A stretch of 12,493 nt of DNA. It comes from Chthoniobacterales bacterium. GTDB lineage: Bacteria > Verrucomicrobiota > Verrucomicrobiae > Chthoniobacterales > UBA10450. How positions within the stretch are numbered: the stretch's first letter is position 1; each line of letters starts with the position of its first letter. This document shows positions 6,811-12,493 of the stretch, in pieces. The notes beneath the pieces were generated by a model. The model was not told the origin of the DNA, ran no database searches, and saw only the letters and a program-made list of their open reading frames with translations. Both the position numbers and the translations under genes were made by a program. The DNA is taken from positions 1-12,493 of the forward strand of contig QHBL01000383.1 in the NCBI GenBank assembly GCA_003244125.1, read 5' to 3'.

Positions 6811-7803
6811 ATGCCGATTGCCGTCAGCCCATCGATGCCCTTGGCGCAGCGCACGTCCGCGGCGGCGCACATGAAGCCGCCATCGCGCTTCGGCGATAGG
6901 CTCTTCAAGTACCTTACTCTCGCCATGGCGCTGGCCGTGGTCGCGCTCGTGCTTCTCGTTGGCTGGCAGCTCGCGCGTGGCTCGCATCTCGCCATGACCA
7001 AGTTCGGTTTTCATTTCCTCACCACCTCGACCTGGGATCCCGTGGCCGAGCAGTTCGGCGCGCTCCCATTCATCTACGGCACGGCCGTTTCGTCGCTCAT
7101 CGCATTGATTATCGCGGTGCCGCTAAGCATCGCCACTGCGATCTATCTGACAGAGCTCGCCCCGCTCTGGATTCGGCAGCCGCTCGTTTCACTTATTGAA
7201 ATGTTAGCCGTCATTCCGAGCGTCATTCTGGGATTGTGGGGCATCTTCGTCATGATCCCCTGGCTGCGTAGCTATCCGTTTCCTTTCTTAAAAGAAACAC
7301 TTGGCTGGACGCCGTTCTTTAGTGGGCCCGTCTATGGCACAAGCATGCTCGCTGGCGGAATCATCATCGCCATCATGATCCTGCCGATCATTACATCGGT
7401 TTCGCGCGAGATACTTCGCAGCGTGCCTAACCTGCAACGCGAAGCCGCCTACGCGCTCGGCGCCACGCGCTGGGAAGTGACGCGCATCGCGGTCCTGAGC
7501 TATGCTAAAAACGGCTTGTTCGGCGCGGCAATTCTTGGCCTGGGGCGCGCGCTCGGAGAGACAATGGCCGTCACCATGGTGATCGGAAACACGCCACAAA
7601 TCCGGGCCTCCCTCTTCGCGCCCGGCTACACCCTAGCCAGCGTCATTGCCAACGAGTTCACCGAAGCTACGACAGACATCTACCTGCAAGCGCTTTTCGA
7701 AATCGGGCTGGTCCTGTTTGGGATTACCATTCTGGCAAACCTGCTGGCACAGCTGCTACTCAAGACGACGAACAATGCGATGAGCACGCGTGTCGTGCAG
7801 TGA
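6811..7803 (+). CDS. pstC: Phosphate ABC transporter permease PstC
   Basis: The 330-residue inner-membrane permease has at least six hydrophobic segments; the first four lie near 36-54, 88-112, 127-150 and 178-196. The cytoplasmic coupling (EAA) loop reads E211-A-A-Y-A-L-G-A-T-R-W-E-V-T, and L-G-R-A-L-G-E-T-M-A-V follows; this last motif marks Pst permeases. With PstA it forms the channel through which phosphate delivered by PstS passes, powered by PstB, and the complex also signals to PhoR through PhoU. The first 30 residues are polar. Another in-frame ATG at 6871 (MKPPSRFGDRLF) would give a protein closer to the usual N-terminus, whereas ATG 6811 has a distant GAGGGG (6792-6797). I keep 6811 with some doubt. 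The stop is one base before the preferred pstA start. Confidence 0.94.
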   Translation: MPIAVSPSMPLAQRTSAAAHMKPPSRFGDRLFKYLTLAMALAVVALVLLVGWQLARGSHLAMTKFGFHFLTTSTWDPVAEQFGALPFIYGTAVSSLIALIIAVPLSIATAIYLTELAPLWIRQPLVSLIEMLAVIPSVILGLWGIFVMIPWLRSYPFPFLKETLGWTPFFSGPVYGTSMLAGGIIIAIMILPIITSVSREILRSVPNLQREAAYALGATRWEVTRIAVLSYAKNGLFGAAILGLGRALGETMAVTMVIGNTPQIRASLFAPGYTLASVIANEFTEATTDIYLQALFEIGLVLFGITILANLLAQLLLKTTNNAMSTRVVQ

Positions 7804-7804
7804 C

Positions 7805-8656
7805 ATGCGCGGCGATCAACATACCTGGCGCAAGATCAAGAGCGGCGCGGCATCGACTGCGTCATCAGTGGCTGCTCTGGTGGTGGTCGCGCCACTCGCT
7901 CTTGTCTTTTACCATCTCGTCGTCAGTGGCATCGGCTCGATCAACTGGGCTTTCTTCACGAATCTGCCGAAGCCAGTCGGTGAAGTAGGGGGCGGGATGG
8001 TCAATGCCATTGTCGGCTCGGGCGAGTTACTCGGCCTCGCTGCCCTGATCGGCGTCCCGGTCGGTGTGCTGGGCGGCGTGTATCTCGCAGAATACGGTGG
8101 CGCGCGCACGAACTCACTGCTGCGCTTCGTCGCCGACGTGCTCAATGGCGTGCCGTCGATCATCTGGGGCGTGGTCGTTTACGGACTGGTGGTCCTCCGT
8201 TTCAAAAGCTTTTCCGCTCTGGCTGGCGGACTCGCCCTCGGTTTAATGATGATTCCACTCATCATGCGCACGACCGAGGAAGTGCTCTTGCTCGTGCCGG
8301 GCGGCTATCGCGAAGCGGCCCTAGCCCTCGGCATCAGCCGCTGGAAAACGATTGTCCACATCGTGATGAAGACCGCTTTGAAAGGCATCGTCACGGGCAT
8401 CCTGCTCGCGCTCGCTAGAGTGGCGGGCGAGACTGCGCCTCTCCTCTTCACCGCGTTCGGCAATCGCTTTTGGAACCACAACCTCCACGAGCCCATTGCC
8501 GCCCTGCCGCTGCAAATTTTCACCTATGCCATCTCGCCCTACGATGACTGGCATCGGCAGGCCTGGGCTGGCGCGCTCGTGCTCGTCACGATGATCTTCG
8601 TGCTCAACGCGCTGGTGCGTTTTCTCACGCGCGATCGCGCTGTCCCTATCTTATGA
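7805..8656 (+). CDS. pstA: Phosphate ABC transporter permease PstA
   Basis: The 283-residue inner-membrane permease pairs with PstC. A first membrane segment (about 18-42) is followed by a periplasmic stretch with [12 protein letters not shown], further hydrophobic segments, and the EAA loop E170[12 protein letters not shown]. The motif [14 protein letters not shown] is diagnostic of PstA and separates it from PstC. ATG 7805 begins one base after the pstC stop. An upstream GTG at 7790 is also in frame and would overlap pstC by 14 bases, but it adds only five residues. Neither start has a good Shine-Dalgarno sequence, so coupling to pstC translation is likely. The gene ends in an ATGA overlap with pstB, so all subunits are made from one message. 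Confidence 0.94.
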   Translation: MRGDQHTWRKIKSGAASTASSVAALVVVAPLALVFYHLVVSGIGSINWAFFTNLPKPVGEVGGGMVNAIVGSGELLGLAALIGVPVGVLGGVYLAEYGGARTNSLLRFVADVLNGVPSIIWGVVVYGLVVLRFKSFSALAGGLALGLMMIPLIMRTTEEVLLLVPGGYREAALALGISRWKTIVHIVMKTALKGIVTGILLALARVAGETAPLLFTAFGNRFWNHNLHEPIAALPLQIFTYAISPYDDWHRQAWAGALVLVTMIFVLNALVRFLTRDRAVPIL

Positions 8657-9510
8657 TTAATCCCGCCTCCCTCCCGAACACGACAATGGATTCTGCTCCG
8701 CGCATCTCTCAAAGTCGGATCCCGGAGCCGCCCGAAACGCTGCTGCCGCAAGCAGCTCCTGCATTCAAGATCAAGCAGCTCTCGCTTTGGTACGGCGAGA
8801 AGCAGGCCATCAAGAATGTGACCATCGACATTCCCGAAAGAATGGTGACCGCCATCATCGGTCCGAGCGGCTGTGGCAAATCGACCTTTCTCCGTTGCTT
8901 GAACCGGATGCACGAGCTGGTGCCTCGCACCCGCATCGAAGGTGAAGTCCTGTTCGACGGCGAAAATCTGTATGGTCCCGGCGTTGATCCCACCATCATC
9001 CGGCGACGCATTGGGATGATCTTCCAGAAATCCAATCCATTCCCGACCATGTCCATCGCCGACAACGTGCTGGTCGGCCTACGGCTCAACGGCGTGCGCA
9101 AACGCCAAATCCTGAATGAACGCCTGGAAAAATCGCTGCGCATGTCAGCGCTTTGGGATGAAGTGAAGGACGACCTGGGCAAACCGGGGATGAGCCTTTC
9201 TGGCGGGCAGCAACAGCGCCTCTGCATCGCACGCGCCATCGCAGTCGAGCCCGAAGTCGTGTTAATGGATGAGCCAGCCTCCGCGCTCGATCCGCTCGCG
9301 ACGATGAAAATCGAAGAGCTCATCCGGGAGCTCTGCGTCGACTACACCATCATCATCGTCACGCACAATATGCAACAGGCCGGACGTTGCTCCGATCGCA
9401 CTGCCTTCTTCTACATGGGCCAGCTGATCGAGTTCGACCAAACCGAGCGGCTCTTCAGCAACCCCAAAGAGAAGAAAACCGAGGATTACATCACCGGCCG
9501 CTTCGGCTAA
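8653..9510 (+). CDS. pstB: Phosphate ABC transporter ATP-binding protein PstB
   Basis: The 285-residue ATPase has every ABC motif: Walker A G70-P-S-G-C-G-K76-S-T, Q-loop Q125 in IFQKSNPFP, signature L182-S-G-G-Q-Q-Q-R, Walker B VVLMD206-E207-P, and the switch H238 in VTHNMQQA. The order and the phrases KSNPFPMS-like and FYMGQLIEF are typical of PstB. It hydrolyses ATP on the cytoplasmic face of PstCA to drive phosphate import (EC 7.3.2.1). It has about 20 more residues at the N-terminus than E. coli PstB, proline-rich and without similarity that I recognise. A later ATG at 8686 would remove 11 of them. I chose 8653 because its ATG overlaps the pstA stop as ATGA. The D-loop region reads PASALD where many PstB proteins have PCSALD, a mild change. 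Confidence 0.96.
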   Translation: MINPASLPNTTMDSAPRISQSRIPEPPETLLPQAAPAFKIKQLSLWYGEKQAIKNVTIDIPERMVTAIIGPSGCGKSTFLRCLNRMHELVPRTRIEGEVLFDGENLYGPGVDPTIIRRRIGMIFQKSNPFPTMSIADNVLVGLRLNGVRKRQILNERLEKSLRMSALWDEVKDDLGKPGMSLSGGQQQRLCIARAIAVEPEVVLMDEPASALDPLATMKIEELIRELCVDYTIIIVTHNMQQAGRCSDRTAFFYMGQLIEFDQTERLFSNPKEKKTEDYITGRFG

Positions 9511-9516
9511 GAGGAG
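9511..9516 (+). promoter_or_regulatory. Shine-Dalgarno GAGGAG that questions the phoU start
   Basis: GAGGAG lies directly against the ATG at 9517, leaving no spacer, which is a poor ribosome geometry. An in-frame TTG at 9523 lies six bases downstream, at near-ideal spacing, and would give the N-terminus M-P-R-H-I-L-Q-E-F, which looks more like other PhoU proteins. The real start may therefore be the TTG, shortening PhoU by two residues. Confidence 0.5.
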
Positions 9517-10203
9517 ATGCTTTTGCCGCGACACATCCTGCAGGAGTTCGACGCCGCGCTCGATTCGCTCCGGGCCGACGTTTTAATGATGGCCAGCCTG
9601 ACTGATCGTAACCTGCAAAACGCCATGCGTTGTTTGCTCGATCGCGACGCTAATATGTGCGCGGTCACTATCGCGGACGAAGAAGAGATCGACGCCTTGG
9701 AAAAGAAGGTCGACGCTGATGGGATCAATATTTTGCTGCGTTACCAGCCGGTGGCGTCAGACCTGCGGCAGGTCGTTTCCGCGATGAAAGTGAGCAGCAA
9801 TCTCGAGCGCATCGCAGACCAGGCGGTCAAGATCGCGGAGCGCGCCCGCACTCTTGCCATGGGACCGGGGCTCGACGATGCCATCGCGCTCGGGCCGATG
9901 TTTGTCGAGACGATCACATTATTCCGTGACAGCGTGCGAGCCTACGCTGACGCCGACGTCGCCCTCGCCCGAACGCTGCGCCCGCGCGACCGTGAAATCG
10001 ATGAAATGAACCGCCACATCGCCAGGGATCTCACCGGCAGCATGAGCAAGAATCCAGACGGGATCGAAGATTATCTGCACCTGCTCTTCATCGCGCGCTA
10101 TCTCGAACGCGTCGGCGATCACGCCAAGAACATCGGTGAGGATGCCGTTTATGCAGCCGAGGCCGAAGACATTCGCCATTTGAAAAACGCCTTCACGGTC
10201 TGA
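9517..10203 (+). CDS. phoU: Phosphate signalling protein PhoU
   Basis: The 228-residue all-helical protein contains two PhoU repeats, each with the metal-binding E/D-x-x-x-D motif: N95-L-E97-R-I-A-D101 in the first half and L196-E197-R-V-G-D201-H in the second. PhoU proteins sit between PstB/PstCA and the PAS domain of PhoR and keep PhoR in phosphatase mode when phosphate is plentiful; they also limit uncontrolled Pst import. The length is close to the usual 215-240. The gene starts six bases after pstB and closes the operon. I annotate the ATG at 9517, though a TTG at 9523 has better spacing from the upstream GAGGAG. No hairpin-plus-T terminator follows the stop. The next feature is a Pho-box-like array 43 bases downstream. 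Confidence 0.95.
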   Translation: MLLPRHILQEFDAALDSLRADVLMMASLTDRNLQNAMRCLLDRDANMCAVTIADEEEIDALEKKVDADGINILLRYQPVASDLRQVVSAMKVSSNLERIADQAVKIAERARTLAMGPGLDDAIALGPMFVETITLFRDSVRAYADADVALARTLRPRDREIDEMNRHIARDLTGSMSKNPDGIEDYLHLLFIARYLERVGDHAKNIGEDAVYAAEAEDIRHLKNAFTV

Positions 10204-10245
10204 TGCAGCGTTAACGAAATCGCCCGCAGCCCCGGCGCCATCTCA

Positions 10246-10274
10246 CTGTCACGCGAATGTCACGCCGTGTTCAC
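10246..10274 (+). promoter_or_regulatory. Pho-box array (three half-sites at 11-bp spacing) downstream of phoU
   Basis: CTGTCAC (10246-10252), ATGTCAC (10257-10263) and TGTTCAC (10268-10274) lie exactly 11 bases apart, separated by 4-base spacers. TGTCACGC is repeated perfectly between the first two units. This matches the E. coli Pho box (CTGTCAT, four A/T-rich bases, CTGTCAT) in both half-site and phase. A weaker unit, GCGCCAT, sits 11 bases upstream (10235-10241). The array points into the small membrane-protein gene starting at 10313. It lies 38 bases before that ATG, so the -10 element would have to fall at about 10285-10300; no clear hexamer is visible there. Confidence 0.78.
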
Positions 10275-10312
10275 ATGACACGCGAGTGCGAGCGTGATTG
10301 CCTCATGCTCGT

Positions 10313-10531
10313 ATGACAGCTCCTTACGTCAGAACTGTTCTTCGCCCGATCTCGAACGGGTCGGTGTGGTATCGTCGGCATCCCTCGTTTCGATCAATCA
10401 GTCAACGGTACCTGCGTGGCGAACACAGCCGGTTTCTGATCCTTGAGCTGTTGATATTCGCGATTTTGGCGGCGATGGCGCTGTGGCCATTGGTGAATGC
10501 GGCTGCGTCCATTCAGACTTATCTGCTCTAG
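10313..10531 (+). CDS. Small single-span membrane protein, probable Pho-regulon member
   Basis: The 72-residue ORF encodes a strongly basic N-terminal half (many Arg, VWYRRHPSFRSISQRYLRG) followed by one hydrophobic helix (about 41-66, FLILELLIFAILAAMALWPL) and a short tail. By the positive-inside rule the N-terminus would be cytoplasmic and the C-terminus outside. I recognise no family. It follows a three-unit Pho-box array by 38 bases and is followed by another, so phosphate-starvation control is likely if the gene is real. No Shine-Dalgarno sequence is visible. An in-frame TTG at 10298 would add five residues. Doubt remains because the ORF is short and has no known relative that I can name. 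It could be an accidental ORF, with the upstream array driving something else. Confidence 0.5.
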   Translation: MTAPYVRTVLRPISNGSVWYRRHPSFRSISQRYLRGEHSRFLILELLIFAILAAMALWPLVNAAASIQTYLL

Positions 10532-10556
10532 AGCGCCGGTCGCGGGAGCGCGGGAA

Positions 10557-10607
10557 ACTTCACCGGAATGTGACGTCGCCGTGACGTAATCGACACATCG
10601 CTGTTTT
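10557..10607 (+). promoter_or_regulatory. Pho-box-like array upstream of the phosphoesterase/CYTH remnant
   Basis: ACTTCAC (10557-10563), ATGTGAC (10568-10574), CCGTGAC (10579-10585) and TCGACAC (10590-10596) follow each other at exactly 11-base steps with 4-base spacers. A fifth, weaker unit CTGTTTT (10601-10607) continues the phase. The second and third share a perfect GTGACGT. The core is TGTNAC-like, as in the other two arrays, though the centre base is G here. The array ends about 50 bases before the ATG at 10660. It suggests that the gene once, or still, starting here belongs to the Pho regulon. Confidence 0.65.
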
Positions 10608-10659
10608 AGGCTTCGGAGCAAACTATGAACCAGAGAGTCGTTAGCAGATTACTTGAGCT

Positions 10660-11103
10660 ATGGGCGATTCGCCTGCGATGCAACCAGATCGCGCGGGAGC
10701 GGAAGGCGCAAACGAGAGCACCAGGCCCACTGCCGCGGACGAGCTGCTCGATTTCCTGCGCGAGCACGATTACGAGACGCTCTACATCGCGGGCGATTTG
10801 ATTAATACCTGGCAGATGCGGCGTGATTTGCGAGTATATCCACAATCCGTCCATCAGGCGCTTTGGCCGCTTGATTATATTACAATTGCGGTCCGACGTC
10901 TGCGCAAGACGCGCTATGAGATGCGCTGGCGAAATCACGTGGTTGAAATCGACCTTTATCGCGGGAGTAATGATGGGATCATCGTGGCCGAAGGGGAGTT
11001 TGCGAACGAGGCGAGCTGCCGCAATTTCAAACCACCGCCATGGTTTGGGCGTGAAGTGACTGGGAAAAAACGTTATAGTAACGTGAGACTGGCCAGGGAA
11101 TAG
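10660..11103 (+). pseudogene. Mosaic ORF: LpxH/PlcP-like metallophosphoesterase fragment joined to CYTH-domain C-terminus
   Basis: The 147-codon ORF contains two unrelated family pieces. Residues about 25-66 (ADELLDFLREHDYETLYIAG-D46-L-I-N-T-W, then MRRD and YPQS) match the segment after the first metal motif of LpxH-like phosphoesterases, the group that includes Pho-controlled PlcP phospholipases used in lipid remodelling. The essential D-x-H-x-G stretch that should come just before is absent, and the usual second Asp is N49. Residues about 80-147 (K83-T-R-Y, V-E96-I-D98, A-E111-G-E-F, WFGREVTGKKRYSN) match the C-terminal half of a CYTH triphosphate-tunnel domain; its N-terminal E-x-E-x-K motif is missing. 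The simplest reading is an in-frame internal deletion that fused two adjacent genes, in line with the damage in the next gene. The ORF stop abuts the CHAD-gene ATG. An active enzyme is very unlikely. Confidence 0.65.
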
Positions 11104-12018
11104 ATGAGCTACGAATTACGACGCGGCCAATCGCTCAGCAGAAACCTGCAACGTATTTGCCGCAAACAGATCGAACAGGCGCTGGCCATCGCCGATGGCG
11201 CCGACACATCCGGAAGCACTCCGGTGCATGAGACGCGCAAATGTTTGAAGAGAGCGCGAGCCGCCTTGCGACTGGCGTGCACGAGATTGGATGCCGCGTT
11301 CTTCCGCGAACAAAATTGCGCGCTGCGGAAGGCGGGCCGGTTTATTTCCGAAATCCGGGATGCGGAGGTGCGGTTGCAAACCGTGCGAGAGCTCGAACGT
11401 CTCGGCGGGCGCTACCAGGAAGTTGAGGCGATGCTGATGATGGAGCTTCAGAGCTTCATTGCGGCATTTACCGAATGGCAGAGAGAAGAGAAGTAGTCCC
11501 GCTTTTAGAGAAGTCGCATGCGGCGGTGGAGCGCTGGCCTTTGTCTGGGTTTGGCTCTGAAGAGTGCGGCCGTTCGGTGCAGCGTAGTTACAAACGGGCG
11601 CGCCGGACGCTTGCTCACGTGCAAGCGAGGAGGACGGCGGAATGTTTCCACGAGCTGCGCAGCCGGGCGAAGATGCTCTGCTAATCAGTTGCGCATTGTG
11701 CAGCCGGTCAATCCCGTCGTGCTGAAGAATCTTTGTCATGAGCTGGATGTGATGGGCACTTTGTTGGGCCATGCGCATGACCTGAGCTTTCTCCGGGCCA
11801 GGCTGCTTACCGGCGCGGGAAAAGCAACGTGGCAAAGACAGGCCGAGGAGCTGGGGGGTGTAGTCGAGACGAGCGAAGAGGATTTGCGGTGCAAGGCGCT
11901 TGATCTGGCAGAACATTTCTTTGCCGAACGTCCGCGCGATTTTGGCGCGCACGTTCGGGAATGGCTCGGCAATTGGGGCCGAAAGGAGAAGCCTTCGCTG
12001 GCCGAACAGTTGCTTTAG
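11104..12018 (+). pseudogene. CHAD-domain protein gene broken by two compensating frameshifts
   Basis: Three reading-frame pieces together make one CHAD protein of about 304 residues. The first (11104 to about 11490) has SLSRNLQRICRKQIEQAL and the conserved V41-H42-E-T-R-K-x-L-K-R-A-R. The second (frame +2, about 11478-11681) has RSYKRARRTLAHV and F-H-E-L-R-S-R-A-K. The third (back in the first frame, about 11685-12018) has QLRIVQP, LGHAHDLSFL and a normal end. The first shift falls in a GA-rich tract (11477-11493), followed by a TAG at 11494. The second is one extra A in TAAT (11682-11685): removing it restores the expected C-Y-Q-L-R. CHAD domains are helical, rich in conserved His and basic residues, and bind polyphosphate. 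An AGGGA (11095-11099) precedes the ATG. It is either a young pseudogene or carries indel errors of the assembly. Confidence 0.8.
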
Positions 12019-12019
12019 C

Positions 12020-12490
12020 TCAGCTGCGCTTGGCCAGGCGCGGTGGAAAAAGCCAGCGCAGCGTTCCCTTCGCGCCAGAATCCTCGAGTTCAATTAATGC
12101 GAGGCCACATTTAGAGAGGGCGACATTGCCTCCGGTAAGTGCGTGAATGAGGCTCGTGAAATCCGGCTCGTGGCCGACCAGCATCATTTCCTTCACATCG
12201 TGCTCGTCGACGACGCGCTTGAATTTCGCGGCATCGAACCCTTTGCCGAGCGATTCCTCGATCCCGAGCTCGAGACACAGCTCGTTCGCGATGATTTTTG
12301 CGGTTTGCTTCGCGCGTGCCAGAGGACTGGCGAAAATAAGCAGCGGTTCCGCGCCGGCGCGCCTGAGGAATTTCGCCACGCGTTTCACTTCCGCTTTGCC
12401 CTTTTTCGTGAGCGGCCGCTCATCGTCCGGTTTGGTCCAGTCAGGCCAATCGGCCTCACCGTGGCGGATGAGGTAAACGAGTTTCTTCAT
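12020..12490 (-). CDS. sixA: Phosphohistidine phosphatase SixA (histidine phosphatase superfamily)
   Basis: The 156-residue protein starts with L-I-R9-H10-G-E-A, the catalytic motif of the phosphoglycerate-mutase-like histidine phosphatases, with H10 as the phosphorylated nucleophile. The other active-site residues are R59 in SPLARAKQTA and H107 in VGHEPDF. The length (about 155-165) and the H-E-P-D variant fit the SixA group, which removes phosphate from protein phosphohistidine (in E. coli, from ArcB or the nitrogen phosphotransferase system). It is cytoplasmic and appears intact. It is convergent with the CHAD gene, with one base between the stops, so no room exists for a terminator. CYTH/CHAD genes and sixA are frequent neighbours, which suggests a shared phosphate-related task, though here only sixA looks whole. 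The ATG at 12488-12490 is near the window edge; its promoter lies outside. Confidence 0.92.
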   Translation of the reverse strand: MKKLVYLIRHGEADWPDWTKPDDERPLTKKGKAEVKRVAKFLRRAGAEPLLIFASPLARAKQTAKIIANELCLELGIEESLGKGFDAAKFKRVVDEHDVKEMMLVGHEPDFTSLIHALTGGNVALSKCGLALIELEDSGAKGTLRWLFPPRLAKRS

Positions 12491-12493
12491 TTT

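Noticed and set aside
6057..7001. Long minus-strand ORF of 314 codons opposite pstS and pstC
   Set aside because: It is antisense to two certain genes, its translation shows no family motifs, and long antisense ORFs are expected in GC-rich coding DNA.
10235..10607. Regularly spaced short repeats considered as a CRISPR array
   Set aside because: The units are 7 bp at 11-bp period, too short for CRISPR repeats, and fit PhoB half-sites.
11116..12093. Minus-strand ORF of 325 codons opposite the CHAD gene
   Set aside because: It is unbroken while the CHAD frame is broken, but its translation has no recognisable domain, and the plus-strand pieces carry clear CHAD motifs in the right order.

Overview
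The window is a phosphate-starvation (Pho) locus from a Gram-negative bacterium. An outer-membrane porin with a signal peptide and terminal Phe, a complete pst ABC transporter, and moderately GC-rich DNA with two apparent dispersed repeat elements all fit. Repeat style and neighbourhood remind me of soil Verrucomicrobiota (Chthoniobacterales-like) or Acidobacteriota; this is an impression, not a proof.

Left part (1-1846): the 3' end of a short-chain dehydrogenase gene, a short inverted-repeat element, thpR (RNA 2',3'-cyclic phosphodiesterase), a second dispersed repeat, and on the minus strand a uvrA gene whose reading frame breaks off inside that repeat after about 260 codons.

Centre (1919-10203): a small orphan protein with a histidine-kinase-like H-box but no kinase domain; phoB-phoR with overlapping stop and start; a Pho-box-like array; then one tight run of genes: a porin of the phosphate-selective (OprP/OprO-like) family, pstS, pstC, pstA, pstB, phoU. 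The proposed logic is standard. Porin and PstS capture phosphate, PstCAB imports it, PhoU and the transporter report status to PhoR, and PhoR phosphorylates PhoB, which binds the 11-bp-phased sites.

Right part (10204-12490): two further arrays of 7-bp half-sites at 11-bp spacing, one before a 72-residue single-span membrane protein and one before a mosaic ORF. The mosaic joins a piece of an LpxH/PlcP-like metallophosphoesterase to the C-terminal half of a CYTH (triphosphate tunnel) domain. A CHAD-domain gene follows, split by two compensating single-base frameshifts, and then an intact sixA on the opposite strand. CYTH, CHAD and SixA genes often sit together and are linked to polyphosphate or protein-phosphohistidine chemistry. 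Here the first two appear damaged, or the assembly is imperfect.

The most interesting points are the three Pho-box arrays sharing a TGTNAC-like core, the orphan H-box protein beside phoB, the Pho-controlled small membrane protein, and the eroded phosphoesterase/CYTH/CHAD module. No RNA genes, CRISPR arrays, transposases or convincing intrinsic terminators were seen, and no gene-free stretch exceeds about 130 bases.
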